The notes under the pieces: generated by a model
Told to the model about the DNA's origin: nothing
Seen by the model: only the letters and a program-made list of their open reading frames with translations
Database searches by the model: none
Part shown: positions 1 to 13,000 of the stretch, piece by piece
Layout: every line of letters begins with the position of its first letter
How positions within the stretch are numbered: the stretch's first letter is position 1
Program-made: the position numbers and the translations under genes
NCBI GenBank assembly: GCA_023053545.1
Contig: JAKZAN010000005.1
Span: 10,292,001-10,356,000 of the forward strand
Source: Lepidurus packardi
Lineage: Eukaryota; Arthropoda; Branchiopoda; Notostraca; Triopsidae
Reading direction: 5' to 3'
DNA: 64,000 nt

Positions 1-180
1 CAGAGAGGGTATACAACCGTGTAATCTTCGGGAGCGTTGATAATTCCAAATAAATATCCAACTTTCTTTGGTAATACAGTGCAGGAAGAGGTTGCGGCAA
101 CAAGTTAAAATGACTGAAATGATTGATTTGGTGGCAAAAGCGCGCAACAGTTGATTCATTGCCAAGTGATCAAGTTTAGG

Positions 181-2287
181 TTAGTTTCGTGAGGGTGCGT
201 TTAAATCCCCGAAGTGTTGTAGACTGTCGTGAACTTTCGCTGCTAAAATGAGCTCCGCTGGTGAGAGGGACCACCAATTTGGGTATTGACTGTTGGGAGC
301 CATGGGGTCGTATGGGTCCGAGCGATGGAAGGGAATGTCAGGGTTCCCGTACCGTAGATAAGGCTGCGAGTACCCTTTGAACGAGGTAGCGGCAGTGGGT
401 ATTGTCACTATAAAAACGCGGGACACAAATAAGCAAAAATTAGTGCCCTTCTGAACAATAGAACCAATCAAGCTTGGGCAAAAGACTTACCAAGAAGGAC
501 ACCCCATATGAGCAGAATCAAGATCCCTGCGATGACCAAACAACCGACGCCAGTAGAAATCGGATTGATGATTAGAGTACTCCCTGTAGTCCCTACACTG
601 CCGTCGTTGACAGCAGTGATGTCACTGACATCAGTGACTCCATAAGTAAACTTTCGGGCGCTGTCCACTAGATGCTCGCCGTAGCCATAAAGTCGCGTAA
701 GGGAATTCCAGTCGAATAGATTCTATTTGAAAACTTAGAATCTTAGTTTTTTAAATCTCCCATTCTGTTTATCAAGAATCCTTTCTGCTCATCAATAATT
801 AATTAAATGACACGTAGAGCATGATACTATAGATATAATATCCTATACTATAGATATAACGTAAGTCATTATCAGGCTAAGATAATCTGATGATTTACGT
901 TTTTGGCTTTCTCAACAATAACAGAACGCATTTGACATGACCTTGTTCCGTCTTTTGCACACACACCACACCTTATAGACTTTACGTTCAACAAACATAG
1001 CTAAACCCCTCTAGAGCTGGATGGGGAAGCCCCCTTCAGATGGATGCTTTGATCATTATGCGATTTCAAACTGCGAAAGTAATTAGTGCTTTGCAGCTTC
1101 TTGCAAGGTGTAAGCTCGTTACAAAGCTTGATATATCCAATTAGAATTTATTTGCCAAATAACGGAACTAATTGACTGTCACGAGAAGAAAGAACTTTCG
1201 CATTATTCCAATTTGTAAAGGCAAATTAGCTACTGAAAGTGTCACGGGTAAACAAATCACCAAACCTTCTTTACAAAATTTGGCATCCCAAATTTAACCA
1301 TGGATGAAATAGACTAATGAAGAATCCTTTCAAATTGGGCCAATACAAATTTAATCAGGCTAGTTGAGCTGTTTCGGTAAATTAGGTAATTTACATTGAA
1401 TGACGGATTAATTCAAACTAAATTTCTCTTGAACATTTGTTTTAGAATCTAAAATTTGAACCTAAGTGCATTTCATCAGGTTGCTCTCAGCAAATCCTGC
1501 TAAAATCGAGTTTATTTATACATGCGTAATCCTGGCCCATATGATGCTTTCTTGCCAGTCTTTTTTTCCATAATAGTGCATGGCGTAAGTTTTGGGAAGC
1601 TTTCTGTCGTTTTTTTTTATTCTTACTATTGCATTTGCGTGAGGGAAACGCTTTAGTTCCGGTTATTTTGACAGTTTGCAAAGCATCTAGAGGATTAGCC
1701 CAAAAATAAGGTTATATAATAGGGTGAGGTTCCATAGAATATATACAGATATTTAGTTTAGTGATATAGGGTCAGTATAGGACGTTTTCTTTACTAACTC
1801 CTGCAGACCTATTACTTTTGAATTAAATTCTAAAGTATACGAGACGTTTTTATTTGCTTCCTGTCTTTTATTCGCTCTTCAGATTATATTTAGTTAAATT
1901 AGAAGTTCATAAACACCTATTAAGTGTCTTTGAAGAAGTCTCTTTGGATTTTTACCGATGTATGATGTTTCCTAGTTATAAGTAGCAAATAAATTCAAGA
2001 ATAAGCGTCTAATTCACAATATAACTGAAATACAAATAAGAATAAACGGGTTCAGGGTGCTCGAAACGATTCCATTTAATGTTTACTTTCATGATGAACT
2101 TGATCTATAAATCTGGATCAAATTCACAGTGTAAAGTAAAATATTAAAATAACATCGTAACAACAGATAAAGAAGATAAAAAAGCGAGGAAGCTTACATT
2201 CTCATTTTTTTCCGAAGACACTTGAGCGGTCGCGGTAGTCAGTGCTATGGACGCGACTAACGACGCTAGGGTTACGCTGAACGTCAT
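181..2287 (-). CDS. Small signal-peptide, single-pass membrane protein, family not recognised
   Basis: Three exons join in phase: 2198-2287, 491-722 and 181-407 (549 nt, 182 residues). Exon 1 supplies a typical signal peptide (MTFSVTLASLVASIALTTATA, then QVSSEKNEN). Exon 2 gives an extracellular stretch of about 60 residues containing LFDWNSLTRLYGYGEHL, followed by one hydrophobic helix at about residues 89-108 (CLVIAGILILLIWGVLLG). Exon 3 encodes a 75-residue, proline- and tyrosine-rich tail ending SPAELILAAKVHDSLQHF. Splice sites are good: GTAAGC and GTAAGT donors, and acceptors after T-rich tracts. The start is fixed by the signal peptide and a TATA box about 95 bp upstream. Intron 1 is about 1.5 kb, long for this window. 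I recognise no domain, so the function is unknown. A type I topology (N-terminus outside) is inferred from the signal peptide and the single helix. Confidence 0.7.
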
Positions 2288-2380
2288 TTTCTTCGAAGGT
2301 TTGCAAGTTAATATTCAAACACCAACCCAACACGGAACAAATGCCGACAAAGACTGCCATAAGGAGCAATCGCTAGAGAA

Positions 2381-2386
2381 TATATA
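2381..2386 (-). promoter_or_regulatory. TATA box of the small membrane protein gene
   Basis: TATATA on the minus strand, in a CCCTATATATTCTC context, lies about 95 bp upstream of the signal-peptide ATG at 2287. A start of transcription near 2352 is inferred from the usual 30-bp spacing. Confidence 0.5.
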
Positions 2387-2390
2387 GGGG

Positions 2391-4382
2391 TCATGGTAAC
2401 ATAACCGACTGATGGCTGGCCTCTTCGGTCCACGTAAGCCGTGTCACGGGGAAGGTTAGCGCTACGGAATGCCGCCTCTAATCTAGTGGGTTGGTCGTTT
2501 TTTTTTCCTTCTATTGTGACGGAACTTGTTCTACTGGTTTTTACAGTATTACTCCAGGGTACAGGTCACTGTAAAAGAATATTAACGAAGCCCTATTTGC
2601 CGTCCAAACTAGCGGTTATTACAATGCATTGAAAAAGAGGTGTATTAATAGTTTTTTTTCTCCGAAGGATCTGTTAGCTGTAATTTATTAGCTTTAATTA
2701 CAAGTTCCGCACGAAATGCAAGACTTTAATACAGCTCAAATTAGACGTACAGGTACAGACGATTTCTAGATTGTTGAGATCGCTTTTGTTTAGCAAAACA
2801 AATCACTGCGGGGCCATAACCACCATGACTGGGTTAATAAAGTAGAGTGGTTGGAAGAAAGTCAATGGTTCAAGTTCACTTTCGCTGATTTAGCAAACTC
2901 GTTCAAGTGAATCTAATGAAAACCGGTTAGAGGTATTATGCATTTAGGGTTATGCAACAGGTTCTATGCAGTCTAGGAAACGGGACTTGACTTCCTTTTC
3001 CCGTTTCTGGCGAACTGCAGATGGGGAAGATAAGGTTAAAAAGGGATTTCCCATAGTTGAAGGAGCAAAGATCAAATGTGTTGTCTTATCCAGAAAGGCC
3101 CAAGTGTACGAAATATCAACCCTAAAAGGTCACAGCACGGGTCCAATCACAGTATATATAGGTAACCCATATACTGTACTATGAAAGAATAATCCTGAAA
3201 GAAGTTTCACAACTTCTAGCGATCTTTAAAGGTTTTATATGTAAATTTGCCATTCCTGGAATTTTGCTTATTTTTTTTTTTCACCGTATTTACAACACTT
3301 AAAAAGTCAAATTTCGTTCCTTGTTTTGGTAAAGGTCGGGTGATTGTATAACTGTTTTTCTTATTTCCTTCTTCCAGATTAACTATGCAAGATCCATCAG
3401 ATAAATGGGGCGTTGTAGGTTCTTTTAGAGGGAGAGCCCTTCTGAGCTTCTCTTTCCGTAACAAAATCCGAGACTGGCTCTAGAACGCCAAGCAGATTTA
3501 AAATAAAGGAGAAAAAAAAGAAATTGGAAGAACTTTTGGGAGTTATATAACCCTGCCACGGGAGCGCTCTGCATCCCACGTGTTCGCGCCCAAGACAGAA
3601 AAGTTGGTTGCTGCCAAGCTTGCCACCATAGCTCCCGGAACTTTGAAAGTACACGTACTCTGTAACCCATTTAGCCCCCAAGTGCTTTCATCTTGTCAGC
3701 TAGCCACCTTCAGGCAATATCTTATTTCTTTTCATTTCCATACAGGATTTGGCAGTCTCCCCGTTTTCTTCTCCATGTTTTAGACAAGAAATGCGTCTTA
3801 AAACCTTCTCCAAACAACAATTCTATACAGATTTTTTGGAATTTTTCAAGCGTCGATTCGGGGTAAGTTGTACGCTGTTAAGCCTCCCCAAGCCAATGAT
3901 GAGGCTTTACTTTGGACGGAAAAGCCCCGTAAATTCGTATATTTTAGGGTTCTCATCTCACCCATTGATCGACTGTAAGATCAAGCCACCCAAGAGCCTT
4001 TAAGGGTGGATGCAAGAGAGTTAGATTGCTTGCTCTGGCGTTAATTTGTCTCCCTCAAATCTGTTCAAACACGACTGGATTGAACTTCTCGCTTTTGAAG
4101 ACGGTATTTACCGAACACCCCAACAAAGAGACACCCTTGGAAGGTCTGCCACCCGTTTTAATTAGCGTTCTAACGGGGGACGGTAGAGGGCTCTATTGTA
4201 TTCTCTCTTTTCAATTCAACAACCGGGTGTGTGATATGGTTTGACATCCCAGATAACAACCATTTGAGGAGTTGATTAAACCCTCTAAAGGAGGGGTAGA
4301 ATAACGGTGGGAGGATGAGGGACACCAACAGGGTCTGTTTTCAAAGGAGCACGTTCACCTCCTTGTTTGAAAGTCTTCTCTC
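2391..4382. other. Intergenic stretch, no supported gene
   Basis: Between the membrane protein promoter and the 3' end of the dopamine receptor I see only short unsupported open frames and homopolymer runs. None has recognisable content or a coherent splice pattern. Confidence 0.5.
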
Positions 4383-6796
4383 TTACAGTGTTCGCTCAAT
4401 GATTAGCTGGTGTCCAGATCCTTGGCGCGCAGGCACACTGTGGGAAAGTATGGGACTCGCTGAATAGTCACTCGATTCCCGGTGTTCCCCATTTTTGATC
4501 TGCAAGGGCATAGAACTGTTCCTAAACGTTCTTAGAGCATGATTACCACCCCAGGCTGTCCCCACCCCGGCCGCCGCGGGTCCGGGGAAGTTGTCGTAGA
4601 AGCGACAGCCTTTACAGGGCCCCAGTTGGCAACAGCAAAAGGCCGGGAACTTGTTGGTTAAGATTTTGCGGAACGAGTCCCGGAACTCTACATTGAAAAT
4701 GGAATAGATAATTGGATTGAACGCACTATTGGACCAGCCCAGCCAAGTGAGAACTTTAAAGGCAATGGGAGGAATGCAAGTCTTGCAGTAGGCGGCCACA
4801 ATGTTGATGCAAAAGAAGGGCACCCAACATATCAAGAAGACGCCCATGATGATGCCCAGTGTCAGGGCGGCTTTGTGGTCCGAGACATGACACGGGGTGG
4901 CGGTGGTGACGCAGGGCCGCGGATCGCCCTCGAGCACCCCGAGGGTTAGGGGTCGCGTCATGGCCCGGATGTGCTTCACGTGTTTCTTGGCGTAGAAAAA
5001 GAGACGGGAATAAATGGCGAGCATCACTAGGCAGGGCAAGTAGAAGCTAATGGATGAGGAAACAATGGCGTACAGAGGCGTCAAGTCCAGGGCGCAGTGT
5101 TCGACTCCAGGGTCCGCTTCTTCACTGTCCGGATCGGTGGGTTGCTCAGGCTTATGGAGGCCTAGGGAAATGGGGAAGAAGGATATAAAGCCGGCCAGCA
5201 ACCAAATCCCCGCGATGGACGTGTAAATGATTCTTTTCGTCATCCAACGGCCGTACCTCAAAGGATCTTTAATATGGATGTACCTATGATAGTAAAATAG
5301 AAATTCAAGTGAGAAAGAGGATCAAGCTTCGGGGGGATTTTTATGCCCCAACAGGTTTCAATGGGATTTTCGAAGGTTGGTCACAGTTTGCCTTGGCGAT
5401 TTCGAAGGAATATCTTATATTCTGTTTGAAAATTTTAAATTATTTTGTATAATTTTGTTTGAAAGGTTATTTTGTATGAAAGGTTACAGGTGATAGTAAA
5501 TAACAGGCGATTGGGTTTTGCTACCGAGGTGATACGTTTGGACGCTTTCTTTCGTTAAAAGATGAGAAAAATACATGTGCGCTTGGATGGCATTGGGCAA
5601 GCTCTTCGAAGGGTAGCAATATTTCTGTTCTGCCGCTAATTGCTTCAAGGAAATTGCACGAAAAGCAAATTAGTGATTCCAGACAAGGTCTTGCTAGCAA
5701 GCAGAGCATGGGTTTGCTCAGAAATGTGTACATTCCTGAAAACATTGCGAACACGGCTCAGAAATATGAACATTCGCCAGTAATTAAACATCGTAGTTTC
5801 CTGGTAGCTCCAATTTCTTTACTTCTAATTTTTGAAGACTGCAAAACAAATTTCTGCTTGGCGTACAGTAAGTATAGCAAGAATGTCTGCGAGAAAAGGT
5901 AACATTTCTGCCATTTTTTGCGGGAAATGAATCCGACTTACCTTGTCTGGCTTAACTTTTAAAGCGATGGCAACAGAAATAGTTAATAAAATACCATCTT
6001 GGCGAAGATAAAACTCGCGATTTTTGTTACAGATAACATTTTTGGGAAATTCTGCGACCGGCAGCCAAATTTCTAGCCCAATTTCTTTGCAGGAAATTGC
6101 ATGACAATCAGATTACCGATTCTCGAGTGATTGCCACGCAATTCCGTTCAATTTGCGCAGAATGTAGGCCGCACCAGGTCTAGGATATTTCTGACATATG
6201 ATTTCCTCGGATGGAGCGTAAATAGAATCTCCTCTAACCTGTCAAGCGAGATGGCACATAGGTTGAGGATCGACGCGCTGCAACACATGACGTCACAAGC
6301 TACCCAAGCGTCGCACATTTGCTGCCCAAAAGCCCAGCTCCCCGTCAAATCATTGGCCACCGCAAAGACCATCACCAAACATCCCACAAGCAGATCCGAA
6401 ATGGCAAGGGACACAATAAACAGGTTGCCGATTTTCCTTAGACTCCGGTCGGTATAAATCGCTACGCAGACCAGGAGGTTGCCAGCGACCGATAAGAATA
6501 TGATGGCTGCCAGGAATAATCCTTGGACAATGAGGCGGCGACACACAAAAAGGAGAAAGAAATATAGGGAATCCCGACGTTAAGCGCAAGAAAGCAAAGG
6601 AAGAAAGAGAAGAAAAAAAGACAAAAAAGGGTCAGAGGATCAGACAGCAGAAATTGGATGTATTGATTTGACTTGTGAAGGGTTTACCTATGAAGCATAG
6701 CGCAATGTCGGATAAAGTGGTCGAGTTGATGTAGGAATCAGTACGGTTGAAAGGCTCGACGTGCCATGGATCGTCTCCTTCCTGCAATACAAACAT
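4383..6796 (-). CDS. Dop1R1: D1-like dopamine receptor (Dop1R1 type), class A GPCR
   Basis: This is a rhodopsin-family receptor for dopamine, expected in the plasma membrane and coupled to Gs/cAMP (family knowledge). Exons in phase are 6688-6796 (or from acceptor 6781), 6239-6521 and 4383-5283, about 430 residues. The N-terminal tail carries glycosylation sites NRT and NST. TM1-TM3 lie in exon 2, with the amine-binding Asp in WVACDVMCC and the end of DRY, which is completed across the splice ([17 protein letters not shown]). TM5 has the catechol serines (SSSISFYLP), TM6 has CWVPFFC, and TM7 has NPIIY. A Cys cluster (FCCC) after TM7 suggests palmitoylation. The match to insect Dop1R1 is very close ([34 protein letters not shown]). 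The start is uncertain: an in-frame ATG at 6796 gives a short N-terminus, but a TTGCAG acceptor just inside it would allow an upstream exon that I could not fix. Confidence 0.9.
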
Positions 6797-7023
6797 TCAT
6801 TTCGCTCACTTCTCTCTCTCTCTCCGTATATACTGGACATATATTTCTATTGGCTATAGCGGCATAAATATTAGGTGAAAAGATAATATTGAATGTTAGT
6901 TTTTTTCTTTTCATACACATTCACTGGAAGATGTCTACATTTCGAGCATGCAAAGCACACACAACCGGTGCACGACAAGTACGTGCTTTTGTTGGCAGGG
7001 TCAATAGGTCATGTTATTAGGAC

Positions 7024-7262
7024 TATTGTTGAGCTTTTATTCCGCTTCCAGAGCTTCTCCCTTATCTTCTCTATGTATTCGGGCGAATATTAAGGCTCAA
7101 AGTACGTGCATATGTACATATAGTACATGCGGTACGTGTATATTGTTGAGCACGTTTCTTCTTCCAGAGCTTATTTCCATATTACGTGGATTTTTCTTAA
7201 AGTACATGCAAATGTACATAGAGTACATGCAAATGTACGTATAGTACATGCGGTACGTGTGC
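7024..7262. repeat. Two ~118-bp tandem copies rich in GTACATGCAAATGTAC palindromes
   Basis: Copy 1 (7024-7141) and copy 2 (7142-7262) both start ATTGTTGAGC, share CTTCCAGAGCTT, and end in short units of the type GTACATGCAAATGTACATA followed by AGTACATGCGGTACGTGT. Two octamers ATGCAAAT sit at about 7206 and 7227. The repeat lies about 230-470 bp upstream of the first recognised Dop1R1 exon. Confidence 0.75.
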
Positions 7263-9383
7263 GTCAAGGACGGCTTCTGGGTGTCAGAGGCAGGTACAAT
7301 TGGCTGCAAATTGGGGTGATTGTTAAGGACCGGCTTGGGAGTCCAAGAATTGTCCGTGAACGACTTGAAATTTTCCGAACCTTCCTTTACAGAGATGTTG
7401 GTTCTTTTGAACCTGAAAACACAAAGGGAACAGGAACGTGAGCGAAGAGTTAGGTGACTTGTGCCATTTAATCTCTTTGTCGTAGAGTATAAACAGAGCT
7501 TTTTTGTACATTTCTTAAACTAATCGCTTAAAGTGTGACACCTGATAATTTTTTTTATACTGTTTTTTTTGTTTTGTTTTTTAAACTTCCAAGTCTGCTG
7601 TTTTGGTAGAAATGTCAAGAGTCTGGTCCGTCTTTTTTTGTTTTTAAGGACGAAAAGTTCCCGCCAACCCTTGTTTTATTAGTTCCTGACATGCAACACC
7701 GTGTTAGGAAAGTTTCAACACAGTACTCTCGCGTGTCATTCAGTTATATTGCTTTCTCGCTTCGCTTGATTTATTGCCCAATCTAAGGCTTCGGACGACT
7801 TACTACAGGCAGTTCTTTCCTATCGTGGCTATAAATCCAGGTGATCGCTGAATTCAGTCAAGATCTCCGCAAATTCTAGAGATCCGCTAAACTTAGTTGA
7901 CCTTGAAACAATTCATCTGAATCTCCTAACTCAAAGTAAGTTTTAGGATCGCAGTTCAGAACTTGACCACCATACAAATTTCACTGATTAACAGCAATCA
8001 GCTCGTGCCCGTACAAGGCAGTACAACAATAATTTATGAAATTTATATGAGCTTAAACTCCCATCCAATATCAATATAAAAATTAAAAAGTTCAGAATTT
8101 CTCTGGAATTTCGTGATTCTGAAATTCAGCCCAATTAGAAATTTGCAGAAACGTGGTTACATGTAGCAATACACAGAGATTTAGCTGTATTTGCTTAGTA
8201 ATGAATGTAGCAATGTACATTACATTAACAAGTTTTCAGTGCAGTAATATAATTCCATGATTTTGCAAATTCAGGATTGACTGATTTGGTCATTAGAATA
8301 ATGTAATACTGCCCTTCAGTTGAGTTGCTCTATACAGCATTTCACTTTCAACAGCATTATAAACTTCCTACAGTTAACTGGTATAGTTACGCTTAACTCG
8401 GTAATTCTGTTTGAGCTTGGTCAGTCGCTATAATGTACCCAAATGTACTAATGCAGTTATGCAGTAATGCATTTGGCGAATGCAGTCAATTTGGAGTCTG
8501 TTCAGGGAGGACGGTCAAGGGTTTTCGTCCCCTGGCGAATTCATCTGGGCATTTAAGGCTCATTTAGCTTAAGTGACACGTATCTTAATCACTCCCCGGC
8601 CACGTGGTTTTGCCCTAGCCGTCTTATCACGTGACGCCAGAGGGCCACTTGTTGTTTCTTTCGCTTCCGGAAGCTTAAGAATCTTAAATTCTTATTGCTT
8701 TCTCTAATTGGTTTTCTATTTCTATCTCAGATATGGAAAAAGAAAACTGGTATTAGCTTCCCAAGGAGGATTTACCTGGTGTATTTCTATTGCTAGAGCC
8801 TTTTTGCTTCGGGTGTGGGATATGTTTGATCCAGAATAGACGTTGGGAATCAATGTCCAGCCTTATATTCTCTTTTCTTTCTTTTTTTTCGTTATGAACA
8901 TGTTGTCAAGATGAACGCAATTTGTTGTGATCCTTGTTCCAGCTCTGTTCCGTGTCACGTCGTTAGGGTTCATTCTTCTTCCTTTCCGTCTTTCTTGTTG
9001 GGAGGTACGAAGGCGATCCTGGTGTCGTGCTTGGCTCCCAACAAAAGCGGACAGGCGAGTAGCTGCTCAAAATTTCCGAAGGGAACGGGGGGGACGACGA
9101 CGTGGGATGGGATCCATATGCAGACATATACATATACAATGTACTCCACTAAACAAAGAAGGCGGGGAAAAAATCTTACTAACCTCTATGCCAAGGGCGG
9201 CAGTGACAGATGACGTCATCGCCTCTCGAGCATGCTATTCTAGAAGAAGATATTACACATAGAAAAGGTGGGATTAGGCCTGAGCTCGCATTCAGCATCT
9301 TAAAAAAATCAAATACAATTTATTGTCTTTTGTCCCAAAAACAAAAAAAAACTCTTCCAATACTGGTGTTGGTTCATTAGAAC

Positions 9384-9435
9384 GATGCATCTTCATTACA
9401 GACAACATCTGAATGTTGTGTGTAATGAAGATGTA
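9384..9435. repeat. Isolated 24-bp-stem hairpin
   Basis: The left arm ATGCATCTTCATTACAGACA plus ACAT pairs with the right arm across the 4-nt loop CTGA, with one G-T pair and one mismatch. No longer inverted arms or target-site duplications are evident around it. Confidence 0.6.
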
Positions 9436-9927
9436 TATGGATATAATTTATACGAATTAAATGTGCTTCAAAGATATCAAATTGCTTTTAGAACTTATTG
9501 ATTATTTAAATTGCAAAAAATAAAAACATCCATGGCCAAGGAGAAGGAAATCCTATTTTTGTCTAATCTCTAATGGAATAGATGTCTTGTTCAATTGAAG
9601 AGGAGAAAAAAAATCAATTGAAAATAATTACTTCAAAAACGGGAAACGATTTAACATTCAATTGAAAAATTAATGGATTGAATTGAGACAGTTTCATTGT
9701 TGTGAAAAAAGACGCAGTATCCAGCTTAATCGTTAGAAGGAGGCGTAAATTGAAATTCATTGTCCAATTTGGAAAGAGGCATGCTTCCAAGCCAAGCTAA
9801 GTTTAGAGTACACCAGTTGTATCCTCAAATATAACTTCCTAACAGAAAAATTCAATTTTGAAAATTCTTTAAATTGCTTCTCTGGAATTTGTTTGAGTTA
9901 GAATAGAGGACATAATTGTCAGTGAAC

Positions 9928-10095
9928 TCTATATAACCTGCGAAGATTGTCTTTCTTCACTCAAATTTACTGTGAACTATTCTGACAAGCCGAAACTTGT
10001 AACAAAGAACTTGAAGATTGAGGCGAAACGTTTAAAAGCGACGTCTCAAGAGCTAAGAGAGGAGTAAGCCGAACGGTTGAAGAAGATCACCTAGG
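9928..10095 (+). promoter_or_regulatory. Possible TATA promoter with a non-coding first exon
   Basis: CTATATAACC at about 9930 is followed by about 130 bp of unannotated sequence ending in a donor-like CCTAG/GTACGTG near 10094. No downstream coding exon could be linked, so this is only a weak candidate. Confidence 0.15.
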
Positions 10096-13000
10096 TACGT
10101 GCATTGGAGTGAATTGCCATTGCACAATAACTCTAAACACACCGATTAGCGTTTATCTTCCTCTTCTGACTTTAGCCCGGCTTTGCGAAGTGTATGCACT
10201 CCTGTGTCTTCTTCCTAAGCTTTAGTTTCGAGAATAGTAAAATCTGTCGCACGAGTCTATCCTAATGTAGAAAGTACGTAAAGGAAAGTACGTAGAAGAA
10301 ATTTTGTACACAAGTAGAGCAGGACTATATTAAATTAGCAAACGTTAGATAAGCTTGGTGTACTCACCTTCTTTACAATAACTTTGTCAGCATTATCGAG
10401 TTTACGCGTTTCCCTTTCCTCCTGTGTGACAATATATGTCACGGAATAAAAGAAGTTGCCAAAGCTTCACAAAAGTTGAACATGTACTTCAGTTCTGCAT
10501 ATGGATCACACTTTTTTCTCAGTTTTCCTTTCAGGCATGTTGTCAAAGCTTTCTAGGCTAACATGTAGGCCCTTTGACGCTCCATTTTTAGTTCACTGTC
10601 TATAAAAACTAATGACATGAAAAAGTTGTCCATGATAACTGTTCAAGTAATTATGTAATTACGTCCTAAAAAATGCATTAAAAAATGTTGCCATAGTTTG
10701 TAATTGGCAAGAGGGGTAGTGCTGACAAGTGGCGTTGCATGCGAGTCTCCCTATCTATCGATTACTCTTTCATAAAGGTCTTTTGTTTGACCCTGTCTGA
10801 AGCGTGAATATTTAATGGCCCACGGGTATGTACTGACACTCAAAACATATTCGCCTAACCTCGTCAATTCGGCTTTTTTTTCCCCCTACCATCGTAACGA
10901 TGTCCAAGGCAAGGAAAGAAGAAAAAATCTCTTTTGAAGAAGTACCACCCCACCCCCGTGGCCTCGGGGGAAATGAGAAATACGTTGCAGATCTTTTGGG
11001 TTGAAGTCGCAGTAATGGTGAAGCTCTACATTCAACTTCACTTTCTGAAGGCTCAGACAGCGAGTTACTTTTGTAAGTGGGTTCATTAGCTTAGCCAAGA
11101 TCTGTTTAGCTCGAAGGTTATACAGCGTCCGTATAGAAAACAAGATTTTACCACAAGCAGAATTTTTTACCCTATTAAAAGGGGCTTCTTTTCCCTCCAA
11201 GACATTCGTAACAATAGGAAAAAAGTTCAAAAGCTCTGCCGGAAAGCATTAGCTATATGGGACTACGATTTGACTTCTGTTGGCGTCTAACAGAATGAAA
11301 GTTGCAGGAGTTTGTGTGGGTACAACATGCTGAAGAAGAGGGGGGTCTTTTGTTCGTTTTTTTGGCACTCGGATGGGACTTGTTAACCTTCCTTCTCAAA
11401 ATTAGGGCAAAAGAAGAAGTATGTAGACAAATGATGGTGGCAATTCATCTCGCCACCAAGACAAAACTGAGGCGATATATCATCTCCGGGAATGTGCTAC
11501 TTGCTTGCCCAACCCATCTGCTGATCCTGCGATTTCTCCAGCAATTTCAATGCTGCGAAGAGGAAGCGATTATTCGGTTGGCTTTAGGGATGTTGGTGTA
11601 TATATGGCGAGGACGTGAATATGTAAGTACACATCTCCGTGGGCATTGTTCCAGCGGAAATCTGTTTTTCATACCCAGCATCCACATACACTCGTAAAGT
11701 CGTACCCCTTAACCCAGCTGTACCCGGGAATTCATTTGGAGAAGAAGCCTAATCAAGCTATAACTGTTTCCTTTCAATACCAAGTTGACGAAGCAGACTT
11801 TGATTCTAAAAGGGGTTCGAAGAAGACTCAAGAAGAAGACAAACAAGAACTCTGGCGGGTGCTGTGGTGGTACCGAAAAGGTTTCGCGCCCTCTGCCTGA
11901 CGTCCAAAGTCCTAATAACGTTAAAGATTTTGGGGATGGATCGAGGGGGAAAGGTAAGAAGCCTTCTATCCAATCAAATGCTAATCTATCCTTATTTCTT
12001 ACTCTTTTGCGGTGTGTTGGTGGGAGAAGACGTAGGACACTGACGTTGTTGAAGATGAATTCTTGTGGAACATTTTTTTCTCCACTTTTAGGTCTTAACA
12101 CCTTCAGGATAAAAAAAGGCTTACGGCAGAGTAAAAGGAAGATAAATGGATTGAAAAGGGAGGAAAAAGTACAGAAATCTATCTCTTGGATTATGGAGCT
12201 TTGCCTGGGAGGTATTTTCAGCTTTAATAGCATATTTACAGCGGTTTAATTTACATTTTTATATTTTTTTTTAAATACAAGATTGAGCTAGATTGGACAG
12301 TATCCTAACGCGAGATGAAAACCTAACGGCTTCGTTGACTTTTACCGTATTTGTGTAAGTTCCAATTAGCGAAATCCTCGGGTAAGTTGTAGTAGGGACA
12401 ATATTTAACTACAGATGGCGGAATCACGTTCTCTTTAGGGTAGTTGCGTGGCACAAGTGTCACCATTACTCATGTTACTATGGGTTTAAAGTCAGTCATA
12501 TTTTCACCTCTTTTTTTAAGAAAAAAGGGTGGAAGGAAGAAATGCGGTGGAACCACACAAGTGTCCACGACTATTCCGTCGCCGACGTGGTTCGCGTACT
12601 GAGCCATATGCAGAGCTGTGAGCACGTTTTAAGGCCTCTCTCTGTCGCCACTACTGCGCACTAAAAAGAGGGGCAGAAATACAGTAATCCTACGATACTA
12701 CCTATAACTTAGTTATCGAAGGCTCTTTAAACAAAATGAGTGAGAACTGCTTAGGAGCTTCGCATAAAGCAGGAAGCATGTGCATTTTTACTTTAATGAG
12801 CTAATCAAGGGAAAATTTGAGTCGAAATTTCTTAAATCTTAGAGATGCGATCTTGCATCCCGGAGATTGCTTTCAGAAACCTAAAACTAAGGAAATCAGA
12901 AGCTGACTTCTTGAAAAAATAATTCCTTTCCGAGTGGGTGTTGTAATTGTGACGTATAATATGATATGAAATTCGCGTTATAAATAGGCAGTTATTGAAT

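Noticed and set aside
7097-7400. Possible N-terminal Dop1R1 exon (FKRTNISVKEGSENFK frame after a TTTTCAG acceptor)
   Set aside because: Protein-like and with an NIS glycosylation site, but no donor gives the phase 0 needed to join the next exon, and its 3' half runs through the tandem repeat.
8911-9262. Two overlapping plus-strand frames with GC-rich content
   Set aside because: No domain, and the frames interrupt each other. Could be a 5' UTR region for a minus-strand transcript, but no phase-consistent exon could be linked.
11302-12249. Overlapping long frames on both strands (131, 154 and 174 codons)
   Set aside because: They compete with each other on opposite strands, have no family resemblance and no joined splice pattern. 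Length alone is not enough.
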